Shown here one piece after another: positions 16,208-23,182 of a stretch of 23,182 nt of DNA. The stretch is from the NCBI GenBank assembly GCA_025655635.1, contig JAHXIM010000403.1, forward strand, positions 1-23,182. Direction: 5' to 3'. The position numbers and the translations under genes were made by a program. The stretch is from a gamma proteobacterium symbiont of Lucinoma myriamae. GTDB lineage: Bacteria > Pseudomonadota > Gammaproteobacteria > GRL18. Below the pieces are notes generated by a model that saw nothing but the letters and a program-made list of their open reading frames with translations, made no database searches and was not told where the DNA came from. How positions within the stretch are numbered: position 1 is the stretch's first letter; each line of letters begins with the position of its first letter.

Positions 16208-16267
16208 TTCATTTTTTTAAATGAATGACTAACTAATAAATAACAAACAGGCAGAGTTTAAGCTGCC
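16208..16267 (+). other. two small hairpins in the nuoI-nuoJ spacer
   Basis: TTCATTT (16208-16214) pairs with AAATGAA (16219-16225) over TTTT, beginning two bases after the nuoI stop. GGCAG (16250-16254) pairs with CTGCC (16263-16267). Neither is followed by a T tract, so they look like stability or processing elements inside the operon rather than terminators. Confidence 0.35.
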
Positions 16268-16284
16268 CAGCTTGGATATAGTTT

Positions 16285-16914
16285 ATGGAAACAATTGTTT
16301 TTTACGTATTTTCAGCCTTTATGATCCTGTCCGCCTTAATGGTGATCACAGTTCATAACCCGGTACGAGCCGCATTTTTTCTCGTATTGACCTTTTTTTC
16401 CTCGGCAGCAGTCTGGCTGCTGTTAGAGGCTGAGTTTCTGGCGATTATCCTGATCATTGTGTATGTGGGTGCTGTTATGGTGCTGTTCCTTTTTGTTGTA
16501 ATGATGCTGGATGTTAATTTGGCAGAACTTAAAAAAGGCTTTGTAAAAAATTTACCACTGGCAGTAATTGTTGCATTGGCAATGTTTGCCATGATTTTTA
16601 TGGTAGTCGGCGGTGAACAATTCGGTGTCCAGAACTTCGCTGTACCAGAACGTCATGCTGCTGATTATAGTAATGTGTCTGCTTTAGGTCAGCTGCTTTA
16701 TACTGAATACGTCTATTCTTTTGAAATCGCCGCGGTGATTTTATTGGTGGGTATTGTTGCTGCAATCAGCTTAACGCTTAGACGTCGTCCTAATACCAGA
16801 CATCAGAAGGTTGAAGATCAGGTTGCTGTTAAAGGAGCCGATCGTCTACGTGTTGTTAAAGTAGAGTCTCAGCCAAGAAAACACACCATAGATAATGCAG
16901 AGGTAAAGAAATAA
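16285..16914 (+). CDS. nuoJ: NADH-quinone oxidoreductase subunit J
   Basis: NuoJ is a membrane-arm subunit with five helices. Its third helix, YVGAVMVLFLFVVMML (60-75), is the conserved element that changes shape in the central proton channel. The N-terminal NPVRAAFFLVLTF (25-37) also matches the family. The cytoplasmic tail after about 165 is charged. The 209 residues are a little longer than in E. coli. The TAA overlaps the nuoK ATG by one base. Confidence 0.96.
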   Translation: METIVFYVFSAFMILSALMVITVHNPVRAAFFLVLTFFSSAAVWLLLEAEFLAIILIIVYVGAVMVLFLFVVMMLDVNLAELKKGFVKNLPLAVIVALAMFAMIFMVVGGEQFGVQNFAVPERHAADYSNVSALGQLLYTEYVYSFEIAAVILLVGIVAAISLTLRRRPNTRHQKVEDQVAVKGADRLRVVKVESQPRKHTIDNAEVKK

Positions 16915-17219
16915 TGCTGACATTAACTCATTTTCTGGTGCTTGGTGCCATTCTCTTTTCGATTAGTTTAGCCGGAGTTTTTATTAATCGTAAAAACGTT
17001 ATTATTCTGCTGATGTGTGTTGAATTGATGCTGCTGGCGGTTAACACCAACTTTATTGCCTTTTCACATTTCTTAGGCGATACCGCAGGACAAGTATTTG
17101 TTTTCTTTATTCTCACAGTTGCTGCGGCTGAAGCTGCAATTGGTTTAGCAATTTTAGTCGTCTTGTTTAGAAATAAACGCACGATTAATGTTGAAGAACT
17201 TGATACATTGAAGGGTTGA
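16914..17219 (+). CDS. nuoK: NADH-quinone oxidoreductase subunit K
   Basis: NuoK is an MrpC-like membrane subunit with three helices that contributes half of a proton channel. The two membrane glutamates essential in the E. coli protein are present as E37 (MCVELMLLAVN) and E73 (VAAAEAAIGLA). The 101 residues match the usual 100-102. It starts inside the nuoJ stop and ends four bases before the nuoL GTG. Confidence 0.97.
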   Translation: MLTLTHFLVLGAILFSISLAGVFINRKNVIILLMCVELMLLAVNTNFIAFSHFLGDTAGQVFVFFILTVAAAEAAIGLAILVVLFRNKRTINVEELDTLKG

Positions 17220-17223
17220 TCCA

Positions 17224-19206
17224 GTGTTTGAAAATTATAGCGACTCACAAGTTTATCTTGCCATCGTTCTGGCGCCGCTTATCGGCTCTATTATTGCCGG
17301 TGTGTTTAATGCCTATATCAGTCGTGCGGTAGCGCATACTGTCACAATTGCAGGTGTTGCCATATCCTTTATTCTGGCGATGTTTGTTTTTAAATACTTT
17401 GCCTTTGATGGTGCTCAGGCCTATAACGAAACCGTATATACCTGGATGGTCAGCGACGGTATTCGTTTTGAAGTCGGCTTCTTAATTGACAACCTGACAT
17501 CAATGATGCTGGTGGTGGTCAGTTTTGTTTCCCTTATGGTGCATTTATACACGATTGGCTATATGCAGGAAGATCCCGGCTATAAACGTTTCTTTAGTTA
17601 TATTTCACTGTTTACCTTCTCCATGTATATGCTGGTTATGTCTAATAACTTCCTGCAGTTATTCTTCGGCTGGGAAGCCGTGGGTCTTGTTTCATATCTG
17701 TTGATTGGTTTTTATTACAAAAAAGAAAGTGCCATCTTTGCTAATATGAAAGCCTTTATAGTGAACAGAGTGGGTGATTTTGGTTTTATCCTCGGTATTG
17801 CCGGCGTACTAATGGTCTTTAATACTCTGGATTATGCTGATGTTTTTGCTATGGCAAACTCTAAAGCTGATTTAACTATAGAGATTATTCCCGGTGACTT
17901 CTTGTTTGGTGGTGAGTGGTCAATGATGACTGTCATCTGTATTTTATTATTTATTGGTGCCATGGGTAAATCAGCTCAGGTGCCATTGCATGTGTGGCTG
18001 CCTGATTCAATGGAAGGTCCTACACCAATCTCTGCATTAATTCATGCGGCAACAATGGTTACCGCGGGCATCTTTATGGTGACCAGAATGTCACCGCTTT
18101 TTGAATTATCAGAAACGGCACTGTCATTTATTCTCGTTATTGGTGCTATTACTGCATTGTTTATGGGCTTTCTGGGTATTATCCAAAATGATATTAAACG
18201 AGTGGTTGCCTACTCTACATTGTCTCAGCTGGGTTATATGACGGTTGCACTGGGTGCTTCTGCCTATTCTGCGGCAGTATTTCATTTGATGACTCATGCT
18301 TTCTTTAAAGCCTTATTGTTCCTTGCCGCAGGTTCAGTCATTATTGGTATGCACCATGTTCAGGATATCCGTAAAATGGGCGGCTTGAAGAAATATATGC
18401 CCATCACCTATTGGACTTCATTACTGGGTACTCTTGCTCTGATTGGCTTCCCGGGTTTCTCCGGTTTCTATTCAAAAGACAGTATTATTGAAGCCGTCCA
18501 TGCATCATCGATTGCCGGTTCTGATTTTGCTTATTATGCTGTTTTAGCCGGGGTATTTATTACCGCTCTTTATAGTTTACGACTGTTCTTTATTGTGTTT
18601 CACGGTGAAGAGAGAATGGATCACCACACCAAAGAGCATCTAAAAGAATCTCCCTGGGTTGTTACCGTACCATTAGTGTTACTGGCTATTCCTTCAGTCA
18701 TTATTGGCGGCATGACCATCAGCAGTGTTTTATACGGTGATTATTTCAACAATGTTGTTATTGTGCAGCAGGCTCATGATGTCTTAGGACACTTGAAAGA
18801 GACTTATCATGGTCCTTTATCTATGATTCTGCATGGTATTACTCAAGCACCATTTTTTCTGATGGTGGCGGGTATTGCAACGGCCTGGTATTTGTATATG
18901 AAAAATCCTGAGCTGCCGGCAAAGATCAAAGGTTCATTTGGTTTGATTTACGATATTCTTGATAATAAGTATGGTTTCGATACATTTAATGAAAAAGTAA
19001 TTGCTGGTGGTACTCGTGGTTTAGGAAATATTTTTTCCAAATTCGGTGATATTATGATTATTGACGGCTTTGTCGTTAATGGCTCAGCTAAAAGCGTTGC
19101 CTGGTTCTCAGGAATTATAAGACACGTACAAACAGGTTATTTATATCATTATGCATTTGCCATGATTCTGGGTTTAATTGGTCTATTGGCACTGGTTATC
19201 TTTTAA
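17224..19206 (+). CDS. nuoL: NADH-quinone oxidoreductase subunit L
   Basis: NuoL is the distal antiporter-like proton pump, with a long lateral helix that runs along the membrane arm. The TM5 glutamate is E151 in FGWEAVGLVSYLLIGFYY. TM7-8 carry K249 and HVWLPDSMEGPTPISALIHA (256-275). About 14 core helices are followed by a C-terminal extension of about 130 residues and a final helix. The length is 660 against 613 in E. coli. The start is GTG, with AAGGG (17211-17215), inside nuoK, eight bases upstream. Confidence 0.97.
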   Translation: MFENYSDSQVYLAIVLAPLIGSIIAGVFNAYISRAVAHTVTIAGVAISFILAMFVFKYFAFDGAQAYNETVYTWMVSDGIRFEVGFLIDNLTSMMLVVVSFVSLMVHLYTIGYMQEDPGYKRFFSYISLFTFSMYMLVMSNNFLQLFFGWEAVGLVSYLLIGFYYKKESAIFANMKAFIVNRVGDFGFILGIAGVLMVFNTLDYADVFAMANSKADLTIEIIPGDFLFGGEWSMMTVICILLFIGAMGKSAQVPLHVWLPDSMEGPTPISALIHAATMVTAGIFMVTRMSPLFELSETALSFILVIGAITALFMGFLGIIQNDIKRVVAYSTLSQLGYMTVALGASAYSAAVFHLMTHAFFKALLFLAAGSVIIGMHHVQDIRKMGGLKKYMPITYWTSLLGTLALIGFPGFSGFYSKDSIIEAVHASSIAGSDFAYYAVLAGVFITALYSLRLFFIVFHGEERMDHHTKEHLKESPWVVTVPLVLLAIPSVIIGGMTISSVLYGDYFNNVVIVQQAHDVLGHLKETYHGPLSMILHGITQAPFFLMVAGIATAWYLYMKNPELPAKIKGSFGLIYDILDNKYGFDTFNEKVIAGGTRGLGNIFSKFGDIMIIDGFVVNGSAKSVAWFSGIIRHVQTGYLYHYAFAMILGLIGLLALVIF

Positions 19207-19209
19207 GTC

Positions 19210-19223
19210 GCTCTGATAAGAGC
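19210..19223 (+). other. short hairpin after nuoL
   Basis: GCTCT (19210-19214) and AGAGC (19219-19223) pair over a GATA loop in the 110-base nuoL-nuoM spacer. No T tract and no promoter pair were convincing in the rest of the spacer, which is AT-rich with only very short ORFs. Confidence 0.3.
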
Positions 19224-19316
19224 TGCTTTAAGATAAGTTAAAGAATTTTTACATGATGGTTAAAAATCAGAGTAAAAATTCATAATAAAGATTTTAGTAA
19301 AAAGGGTAGTTAATTC

Positions 19317-20852
19317 ATGTTTTCAAATTTGCCGTTATTGAGTCTGGTGATTTGGACTCCCATCATCGGTGGGATGCTAGTGCTGGCAACTGGAAGTAAA
19401 AACAATATTGAAGCAAAGGTGCTGTCTTTATTGGTTTCTTTAGTGACACTGGTACTTTCAATTCCATTGTGGACACAATTTGATGTCAGTCTTGCCAGCA
19501 TGCAGTTTGAAGAATTAATCCCATGGATTAGCAGTTTTCATATTAATTATCATATCGGTATCGATGGTATCTCCATGCCGTTGATTCTGCTCACCACGTT
19601 TATTACAGTTATCGTAATTATTGCCGGCTGGAAGGTGATTACTTATAAAACCGCTCAGTATATGGCGGCTTTCTTAATTCTTGAAGGATTAATGATTGGT
19701 GCTTTTGCCTCTGTGGATGCCATGCTGTTTTATGTATTCTGGGAAGCACTATTGATTCCAATGTTTGTCATTATTGGTATCTGGGGTGGCCCGAATCGTG
19801 TTTATGCCACTATTAAGTTTTTTCTTTATACTTTTTTGGGTTCAGTGTTAATGCTGATATCTCTACTGTATATGTATATGCATGCGGTGGATGTCAATGG
19901 TGTCGGTACATTCAATATTCAGGATCTGCATAAATTACCACTGTCATTAAATGCACAGATATTAATCTTCTTATCCTTTTTATTAGCCTTTGCCGTCAAA
20001 GTGCCAATGTGGCCGGTACATACCTGGTTACCGGATGCGCACGTTGAAGCACCCACAGGAGGCTCAGTGATTCTGGCTGCTATTATGTTAAAACTGGGTG
20101 GTTATGGTTTTGTCAGGTTTAGTTTACCGATTACTCCTGATGCCAGTATGACACTGGACTGGCTGGTTATTCTATTATCATTGATCGCAATTGTTTATAT
20201 CGGCTTTGTTGCCCTGGTTCAGGCTGATATGAAGAAGCTGATTGCTTATTCATCAATTTCACATATGGGCTTTGTTACCTTAGGCTTCTTCTTATTATGG
20301 AAGATCACTGACAATACCGGCTCAGCCTCAGGTGCTGTTCTAGGCCTCGAAGGTGGTATGGTGCAAATGATATCACATGGCTTTATCTCTGCCGCAATGT
20401 TCCTCAGTGTTGGTGTTTTATATGACAGAATGCATTCTCGTATGATTAAAGATTATGGTGGTGTAGTGAATACTATGCCTGCTTTTGCTACCTTTGCGGT
20501 ATTTTTTGCCATGGCCAATGCCGGTCTGCCGGGAACTTCAGGCTTTGTGGGTGAATTTATGGTGATTATGGCAGCCTTTAAAGCAAATTTCTGGTATGCC
20601 TTCTTAGCCGCTATTACCCTTATCCTTGGTGCTGCTTACACCTTATGGATGATTAAGAGAGTTGTCTTCGGCCCGATCGTCAATGAACAGGTTGAACATT
20701 TAGATGATATGTCGGGACGAGAGTTCTTTATGATGCTGCTGTTAGCTTTCGCTGTGTTAATCATAGGACTTTATCCGGCGCCATTATTAGAAGTAATGCA
20801 TGCCAGTATTGATAATCTGGTAGCACATATATCGATATCTAAAATACAGTAA
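19317..20852 (+). CDS. nuoM: NADH-quinone oxidoreductase subunit M
   Basis: NuoM is the middle antiporter-like proton pump. The key TM5 glutamate is E143 in VFWEALLIPMF. K228 and the H235/D240/H242 cluster lie in KVPMWPVHTWLPDAHVEAPT (228-247). LIAYSSISHMGFV (about 309-321) is the broken-helix region before the second half-channel. The 511 residues match E. coli (509). AAAAAGGG lies shortly before the ATG. Confidence 0.98.
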   Translation: MFSNLPLLSLVIWTPIIGGMLVLATGSKNNIEAKVLSLLVSLVTLVLSIPLWTQFDVSLASMQFEELIPWISSFHINYHIGIDGISMPLILLTTFITVIVIIAGWKVITYKTAQYMAAFLILEGLMIGAFASVDAMLFYVFWEALLIPMFVIIGIWGGPNRVYATIKFFLYTFLGSVLMLISLLYMYMHAVDVNGVGTFNIQDLHKLPLSLNAQILIFLSFLLAFAVKVPMWPVHTWLPDAHVEAPTGGSVILAAIMLKLGGYGFVRFSLPITPDASMTLDWLVILLSLIAIVYIGFVALVQADMKKLIAYSSISHMGFVTLGFFLLWKITDNTGSASGAVLGLEGGMVQMISHGFISAAMFLSVGVLYDRMHSRMIKDYGGVVNTMPAFATFAVFFAMANAGLPGTSGFVGEFMVIMAAFKANFWYAFLAAITLILGAAYTLWMIKRVVFGPIVNEQVEHLDDMSGREFFMMLLLAFAVLIIGLYPAPLLEVMHASIDNLVAHISISKIQ

Positions 20853-20875
20853 AATAACTGACTCCTCTTCTCTTA

Positions 20876-20899
20876 CAAACAAAGAGTCAAACAAAGAGT
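20876..20899 (+). repeat. perfect 12-base tandem duplication, nuoM-nuoN spacer
   Basis: CAAACAAAGAGT occurs at 20876-20887 and immediately again at 20888-20899, with a partial AAAGAG following at 20901-20906. The identical copies suggest a recent slippage event. Confidence 0.85.
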
Positions 20900-20928
20900 T
20901 AAAGAGATTTAAATAGTGAGTTTAGCAG

Positions 20929-20946
20929 GCTCAATTTTAATTGAGC
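20929..20946 (+). other. 8-bp hairpin upstream of nuoN
   Basis: GCTCAATT (20929-20936) and AATTGAGC (20939-20946) are perfect reverse complements; folding needs a loop of four T. It ends 26 bases before the nuoN ATG and has no following T tract. Confidence 0.45.
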
Positions 20947-20972
20947 AGAAACAGGACTAGAGTAAGAAAACT

Positions 20973-22403
20973 ATGAATTTTGTAACACCTGATTTTATGC
21001 CGGCCATGCCGGAAATCTTCTTACTGTCGATGGTGTGTGTCATCATGATCATTGATTTGTTTTTGAAAGATGAAAGCAGAGGCGCAACTTATGTGCTGTC
21101 ATTAATTGCCTTAATTGCTACTGCTTTTCTGTCATTCTCTAATTTCTCAACAGAAAGTATTACGACCTTCAATGGTTCCTTTATTCTTGATCCTATGGCC
21201 ACTATCTTAAAAATAGCCATCTGTATTATTGTTGTCGGTGTTTTCATCTACGCAAAAGACTATCTTAAAGATCGAAATATGTATAAGGGTGAATATTTTA
21301 CTCTGGGTTTATTCGGTGTACTCGGCATGATGGTGATGGTTTCTGCTGGTAACTTCCTGACAGTTTATCTGGGCTTAGAGTTGTTATCTTTATCAATGTA
21401 CGCCATGATTGCCATGCAGCGTGATTCCATTGTTGCTTCAGAAGCCGCCATGAAATACTTTATTCTGGGCGCCATTGCATCAGGTATACTTCTCTATGGT
21501 ATGTCCATGGTTTATGGTGTTACCGGTTCTTTGGATTTAGCTACCATTAATAAAGCTGTTTCGGGTGCTGATCGAGTGGTGATGAGCTTTGGTCTGGTGT
21601 TTATTATTCTGGGTGTTGCCTTTAAACTGGGTGCTGTACCATTTCATATGTGGATGCCGGATGTTTATCACGGCTCACCAACTTCAGTTACTTTATATAT
21701 TGCCAGTGCACCAAAAATTGCCGCCTTTGCCATGATGTACCGTCTGCTGGTTGATGGTCTGGCGGGTATGCAGGCTGACTGGCAAATGATCTTAATTATC
21801 CTTTCAGTATTATCTATGGTGTTTGGTAATATCGTTGCCATAGCACAAACCAATATTAAACGTATGCTGGCCTATTCCACGATTTCACATGTCGGTTTTA
21901 TCATTATGGGTGTGGTTGCCGGTACTCAGGCAGGCTATGGTGCTGCAATGTTTTATGCCATTGTTTATGCCATTATGAGTGTTGCTGGTTTTGGTATGAT
22001 TATTCTGCTGAGCCGTGCAGGATTTGAAGCGGAAAATATCGAAGACTTTAGAGGACTTAATCAAAGAAGTCCCTGGTTTGCCTTTGTTATGATGGCTATT
22101 ATGTTTTCCATGGCAGGTGTGCCTCCATTCCTGGGTTTCTGGGCAAAAATTGCCGTTTTACAGGAAGCAATTAACAGCGGTTTTCTCTGGTTGGCGATTG
22201 TCGGTGTAATGGCTTCGGTTATTGGTGCTTTTTATTATCTTAGAGTGATAAAAGCGGTTTACTTTGACAAGCCGACTGATGAGACTCCCATACAGGCTAG
22301 TATGGATATTCGTCTGACCTTAAGTTTGAATGGTATGGCTATTTTAGCCTTTGGTCTATATCCAACAGCTCTGATTACATTGTGTATTAGTGCTTTTGCC
22401 TGA
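20973..22403 (+). CDS. nuoN: NADH-quinone oxidoreductase subunit N
   Basis: NuoN is the proximal antiporter-like proton pump next to NuoK. The TM5 glutamate is E136 in YLGLELLSLSMYAM. K218 and FHMWMPDVYHGSPTSVT (224-240) form the central charge region, and K248 follows. MLAYSTISHVGFI is the second conserved broken-helix motif. The 476 residues are close to the 485 of E. coli. It is the last gene of the operon: a strong terminator starts ten bases after its TGA. Confidence 0.97.
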   Translation: MNFVTPDFMPAMPEIFLLSMVCVIMIIDLFLKDESRGATYVLSLIALIATAFLSFSNFSTESITTFNGSFILDPMATILKIAICIIVVGVFIYAKDYLKDRNMYKGEYFTLGLFGVLGMMVMVSAGNFLTVYLGLELLSLSMYAMIAMQRDSIVASEAAMKYFILGAIASGILLYGMSMVYGVTGSLDLATINKAVSGADRVVMSFGLVFIILGVAFKLGAVPFHMWMPDVYHGSPTSVTLYIASAPKIAAFAMMYRLLVDGLAGMQADWQMILIILSVLSMVFGNIVAIAQTNIKRMLAYSTISHVGFIIMGVVAGTQAGYGAAMFYAIVYAIMSVAGFGMIILLSRAGFEAENIEDFRGLNQRSPWFAFVMMAIMFSMAGVPPFLGFWAKIAVLQEAINSGFLWLAIVGVMASVIGAFYYLRVIKAVYFDKPTDETPIQASMDIRLTLSLNGMAILAFGLYPTALITLCISAFA

Positions 22404-22412
22404 TCCCTTTAG

Positions 22413-22459
22413 TAAGCTGTAAAAAAAGCCTGTCTTTGACAGGCTTTTTTTACAGCTTA
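22413..22459 (+). terminator. strong bidirectional terminator ending the nuo operon
   Basis: Bases 22413-22434 and 22438-22459 are perfect reverse complements, a 22-bp stem with loop TTT. The GC-rich core AGCCTGTC/GACAGGCT is flanked by A7 on the left and T7 on the right, so it can stop transcription in both directions. Confidence 0.93.
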
Positions 22460-22526
22460 AAATTTAAGCTATGGTAATATCTGGAACGTGACCATTTAAC
22501 CTTAATAAATCAGAAAACGAATTTTG

Positions 22527-22555
22527 TTGACATAGATCAATAAAACGACTATTAT
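22527..22555 (+). promoter_or_regulatory. strong sigma-70 promoter with an FNR-like palindrome on the -35
   Basis: TTGACA (22527-22532, 6/6) and TATTAT (22550-22555, 5/6) are 17 bases apart. Transcription would begin near 22562, leaving a leader of about 37 bases. TTGAC-ATAG-ATCAA (22527-22540) matches the FNR/Anr consensus TTGAT-N4-ATCAA at 9 of 10 positions and covers the -35, a position that would favour repression over activation. Confidence 0.75.
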
Positions 22556-22598
22556 AATAACAAAGTAAAACACTCAAGTATTATAAGAGGAAATTAAA

Positions 22599-22799
22599 AT
22601 GGCTAGAAAAGGTGTAAAACGTTCAATACAGGTTTGGGGTTGTGATCTTGAAGATGGAACCAAAATTACTAACAACGATGAAGGTATTGTTAGTGTCATT
22701 GTTAATGGTGACAAATCCGTTACTGTAACTGATACAAACCATATCGAAACAATTGTTGAAGGTGCTCGTTGGGTATCTTATGTCCCACGTCAAAATTAG
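22599..22799 (+). CDS. unrecognised 66-residue protein
   Basis: I do not recognise this family. The protein starts with a basic segment (MARKGVKR) and then reads as alternating polar and hydrophobic residues typical of short beta strands (IQVWGC, GIVSVIVNG, KSVTVTDT, ARWVSYVP), ending in RQN. It has one cysteine (C15), two tryptophans and no membrane segment or signal peptide, so it is probably a small cytosolic beta-rich protein. AAGAGG (22585-22590) sits eight bases before the ATG. A near-consensus promoter precedes it and the nuo terminator isolates it, so it is a stand-alone and probably well-expressed gene. The start and frame are clear; the function is unknown. Confidence 0.8.
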   Translation: MARKGVKRSIQVWGCDLEDGTKITNNDEGIVSVIVNGDKSVTVTDTNHIETIVEGARWVSYVPRQN

Positions 22800-22806
22800 T
22801 AAATTT

Positions 22807-22864
22807 GTGTGTAGGATGCGAATGTTCAAAAATTTTAAGCTGAATGATTCTAATTCCTGCACAC
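22807..22864 (+). terminator. possible weak terminator hairpin after the 66-aa gene
   Basis: GTGTGTAGG (22807-22815) pairs with CCTGCACAC (22856-22864) with one G-T wobble around a 40-base centre. Only three T follow, so it is weak as a terminator. The remainder of 22865-23040 shows no gene that I can support. Confidence 0.25.
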
Positions 22865-23040
22865 TTTAACCAATAATCCTCAATAAATTCCCCGGAAGCG
22901 TATTCATAGCTTCTGTCTTTAAAGTCTATATTCAAATTATCTTTTCAAAATATCGCCATTTACAATTGGGCATGCTAATCTATTTCTTGTGTTATGTTTG
23001 ATTCTTTTTTTTAATAAAAAGCACATATGGAGAAAGATCG

Positions 23041-23094
23041 ATGTCTGAAAAACACTTTGCATCAGGACAATGTTTATGTGGAATGGTTAAATAG
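23041..23094 (+). pseudogene. 17-codon ORF, possible truncated gene start
   Basis: An ATG with GGAGAAAG (23029-23036) upstream opens a frame reading MSEKHFASGQCLCGMVK and then TAG. The SGQCLCG motif followed by a basic residue resembles the first zinc-binding segment of GFA/CENP-V-type proteins, but the later cysteines of that family are not seen. A frame beginning at 23094 (VNPEKH...) stays open to the window edge, so one lost base near 23092 could have split a longer ORF. A chance mini-ORF remains possible. Confidence 0.3.
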
Positions 23095-23151
23095 TCAACC
23101 CTGAAAAACATATTATCTATTTGAAATATAAGGAATTAATCCTGATTTTGA

Positions 23152-23180
23152 GTGACCAGATCAACCAGAAATGTTATAAT
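23152..23180 (+). promoter_or_regulatory. extended -10 promoter at the right edge
   Basis: TGTTATAAT (23172-23180) is an extended -10 with a perfect TATAAT. GTGACC (23152-23157) sits exactly 17 bases upstream as a 4/6 -35. It would drive a gene beyond the window. Confidence 0.55.
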
Positions 23181-23182
23181 AA

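Larger units (their letters stand above)
22453..22842. repeat. 13-base inverted repeat flanking the 66-aa gene
   Basis: CAGCTTAAAATTT (22453-22465) recurs as its exact reverse complement at 22830-22842. The pair brackets the promoter and the 66-residue gene. The left copy lies partly in the nuo terminator arm. No target-site duplication is visible, and the AT-rich sequence makes chance possible. Confidence 0.35.

Noticed and set aside
22623..22862. 79-codon minus-strand ORF antisense to the 66-residue gene
   Set aside because: It lies almost wholly opposite a gene with a strong promoter and ribosome site, and has no such signals of its own.
22720..22935. 71-codon minus-strand ORF overlapping the 66-residue gene
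   Set aside because: It starts only at TTG, has an in-frame stop four codons upstream and runs 80 bases antisense into a better supported gene. A degraded remnant is possible, but I cannot support a gene.

Overview
The window is about 23.2 kb of gammaproteobacterial chromosome, roughly 40% GC by eye. It is dominated by housekeeping genes that all read on the + strand. The order rlmE-ftsH-folP-glmM-tpiA-secG-tRNA-Leu(GAG) is a classic gammaproteobacterial block. Here it runs directly into a complete fourteen-gene nuoA-N operon with nuoC and nuoD as separate genes. Separate nuoC/nuoD excludes the fused nuoCD type of enterobacteria and pseudomonads. Together with the secG-tRNA-nuo junction it points to a Legionellales/Thiotrichales-like or related free-living or symbiotic lineage. 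The species cannot be named from the sequence alone.

Layout: (1) 1-718 is an AT-rich accessory edge with one unrecognised ORF, a rho-independent terminator and the rlmE promoter region. (2) 720-7067 holds rRNA methylation (rlmE), membrane protein quality control (ftsH), folate synthesis (folP), cell-wall precursor synthesis (glmM), glycolysis (tpiA) and protein export (secG). Two intergenic spaces here carry long inverted repeats. (3) 7124-7209 is tRNA-Leu(GAG), followed by a 261-base leader with several inverted repeats ahead of nuoA. (4) 7471-22403 encodes NADH:quinone oxidoreductase (complex I). The dehydrogenase module is NuoEFG, the connecting module NuoBCDI, and the proton-pumping membrane arm NuoAHJKLMN. 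All cluster ligands and key membrane charges that I could check are present. Genes are coupled by one-base TAATG overlaps (C/D, D/E, J/K) or a ten-base overlap (A/B), or are separated by 4-120 bases. A 22-bp perfect terminator hairpin ends the operon. (5) 22404-23182 is again accessory. It has an unrecognised 66-residue gene with its own strong promoter and an FNR-like palindrome over the -35, a 17-codon truncated-looking ORF, and an extended -10 promoter at the right edge that probably serves a gene beyond the window.

The core genes are ordinary. The unusual signals lie in the gaps of the nuo operon: a 30-base tandem repeat with in-frame stops between nuoE and nuoF, a 33-codon ORF that exactly fills the nuoH-nuoI gap and is built partly from a 15-base repeat, and a 12-base perfect tandem duplication between nuoM and nuoN. 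The stand-alone 66-residue gene is the best candidate for something undescribed. I saw no CRISPR array, insertion sequence, transposase, integrase or toxin/defence cassette.
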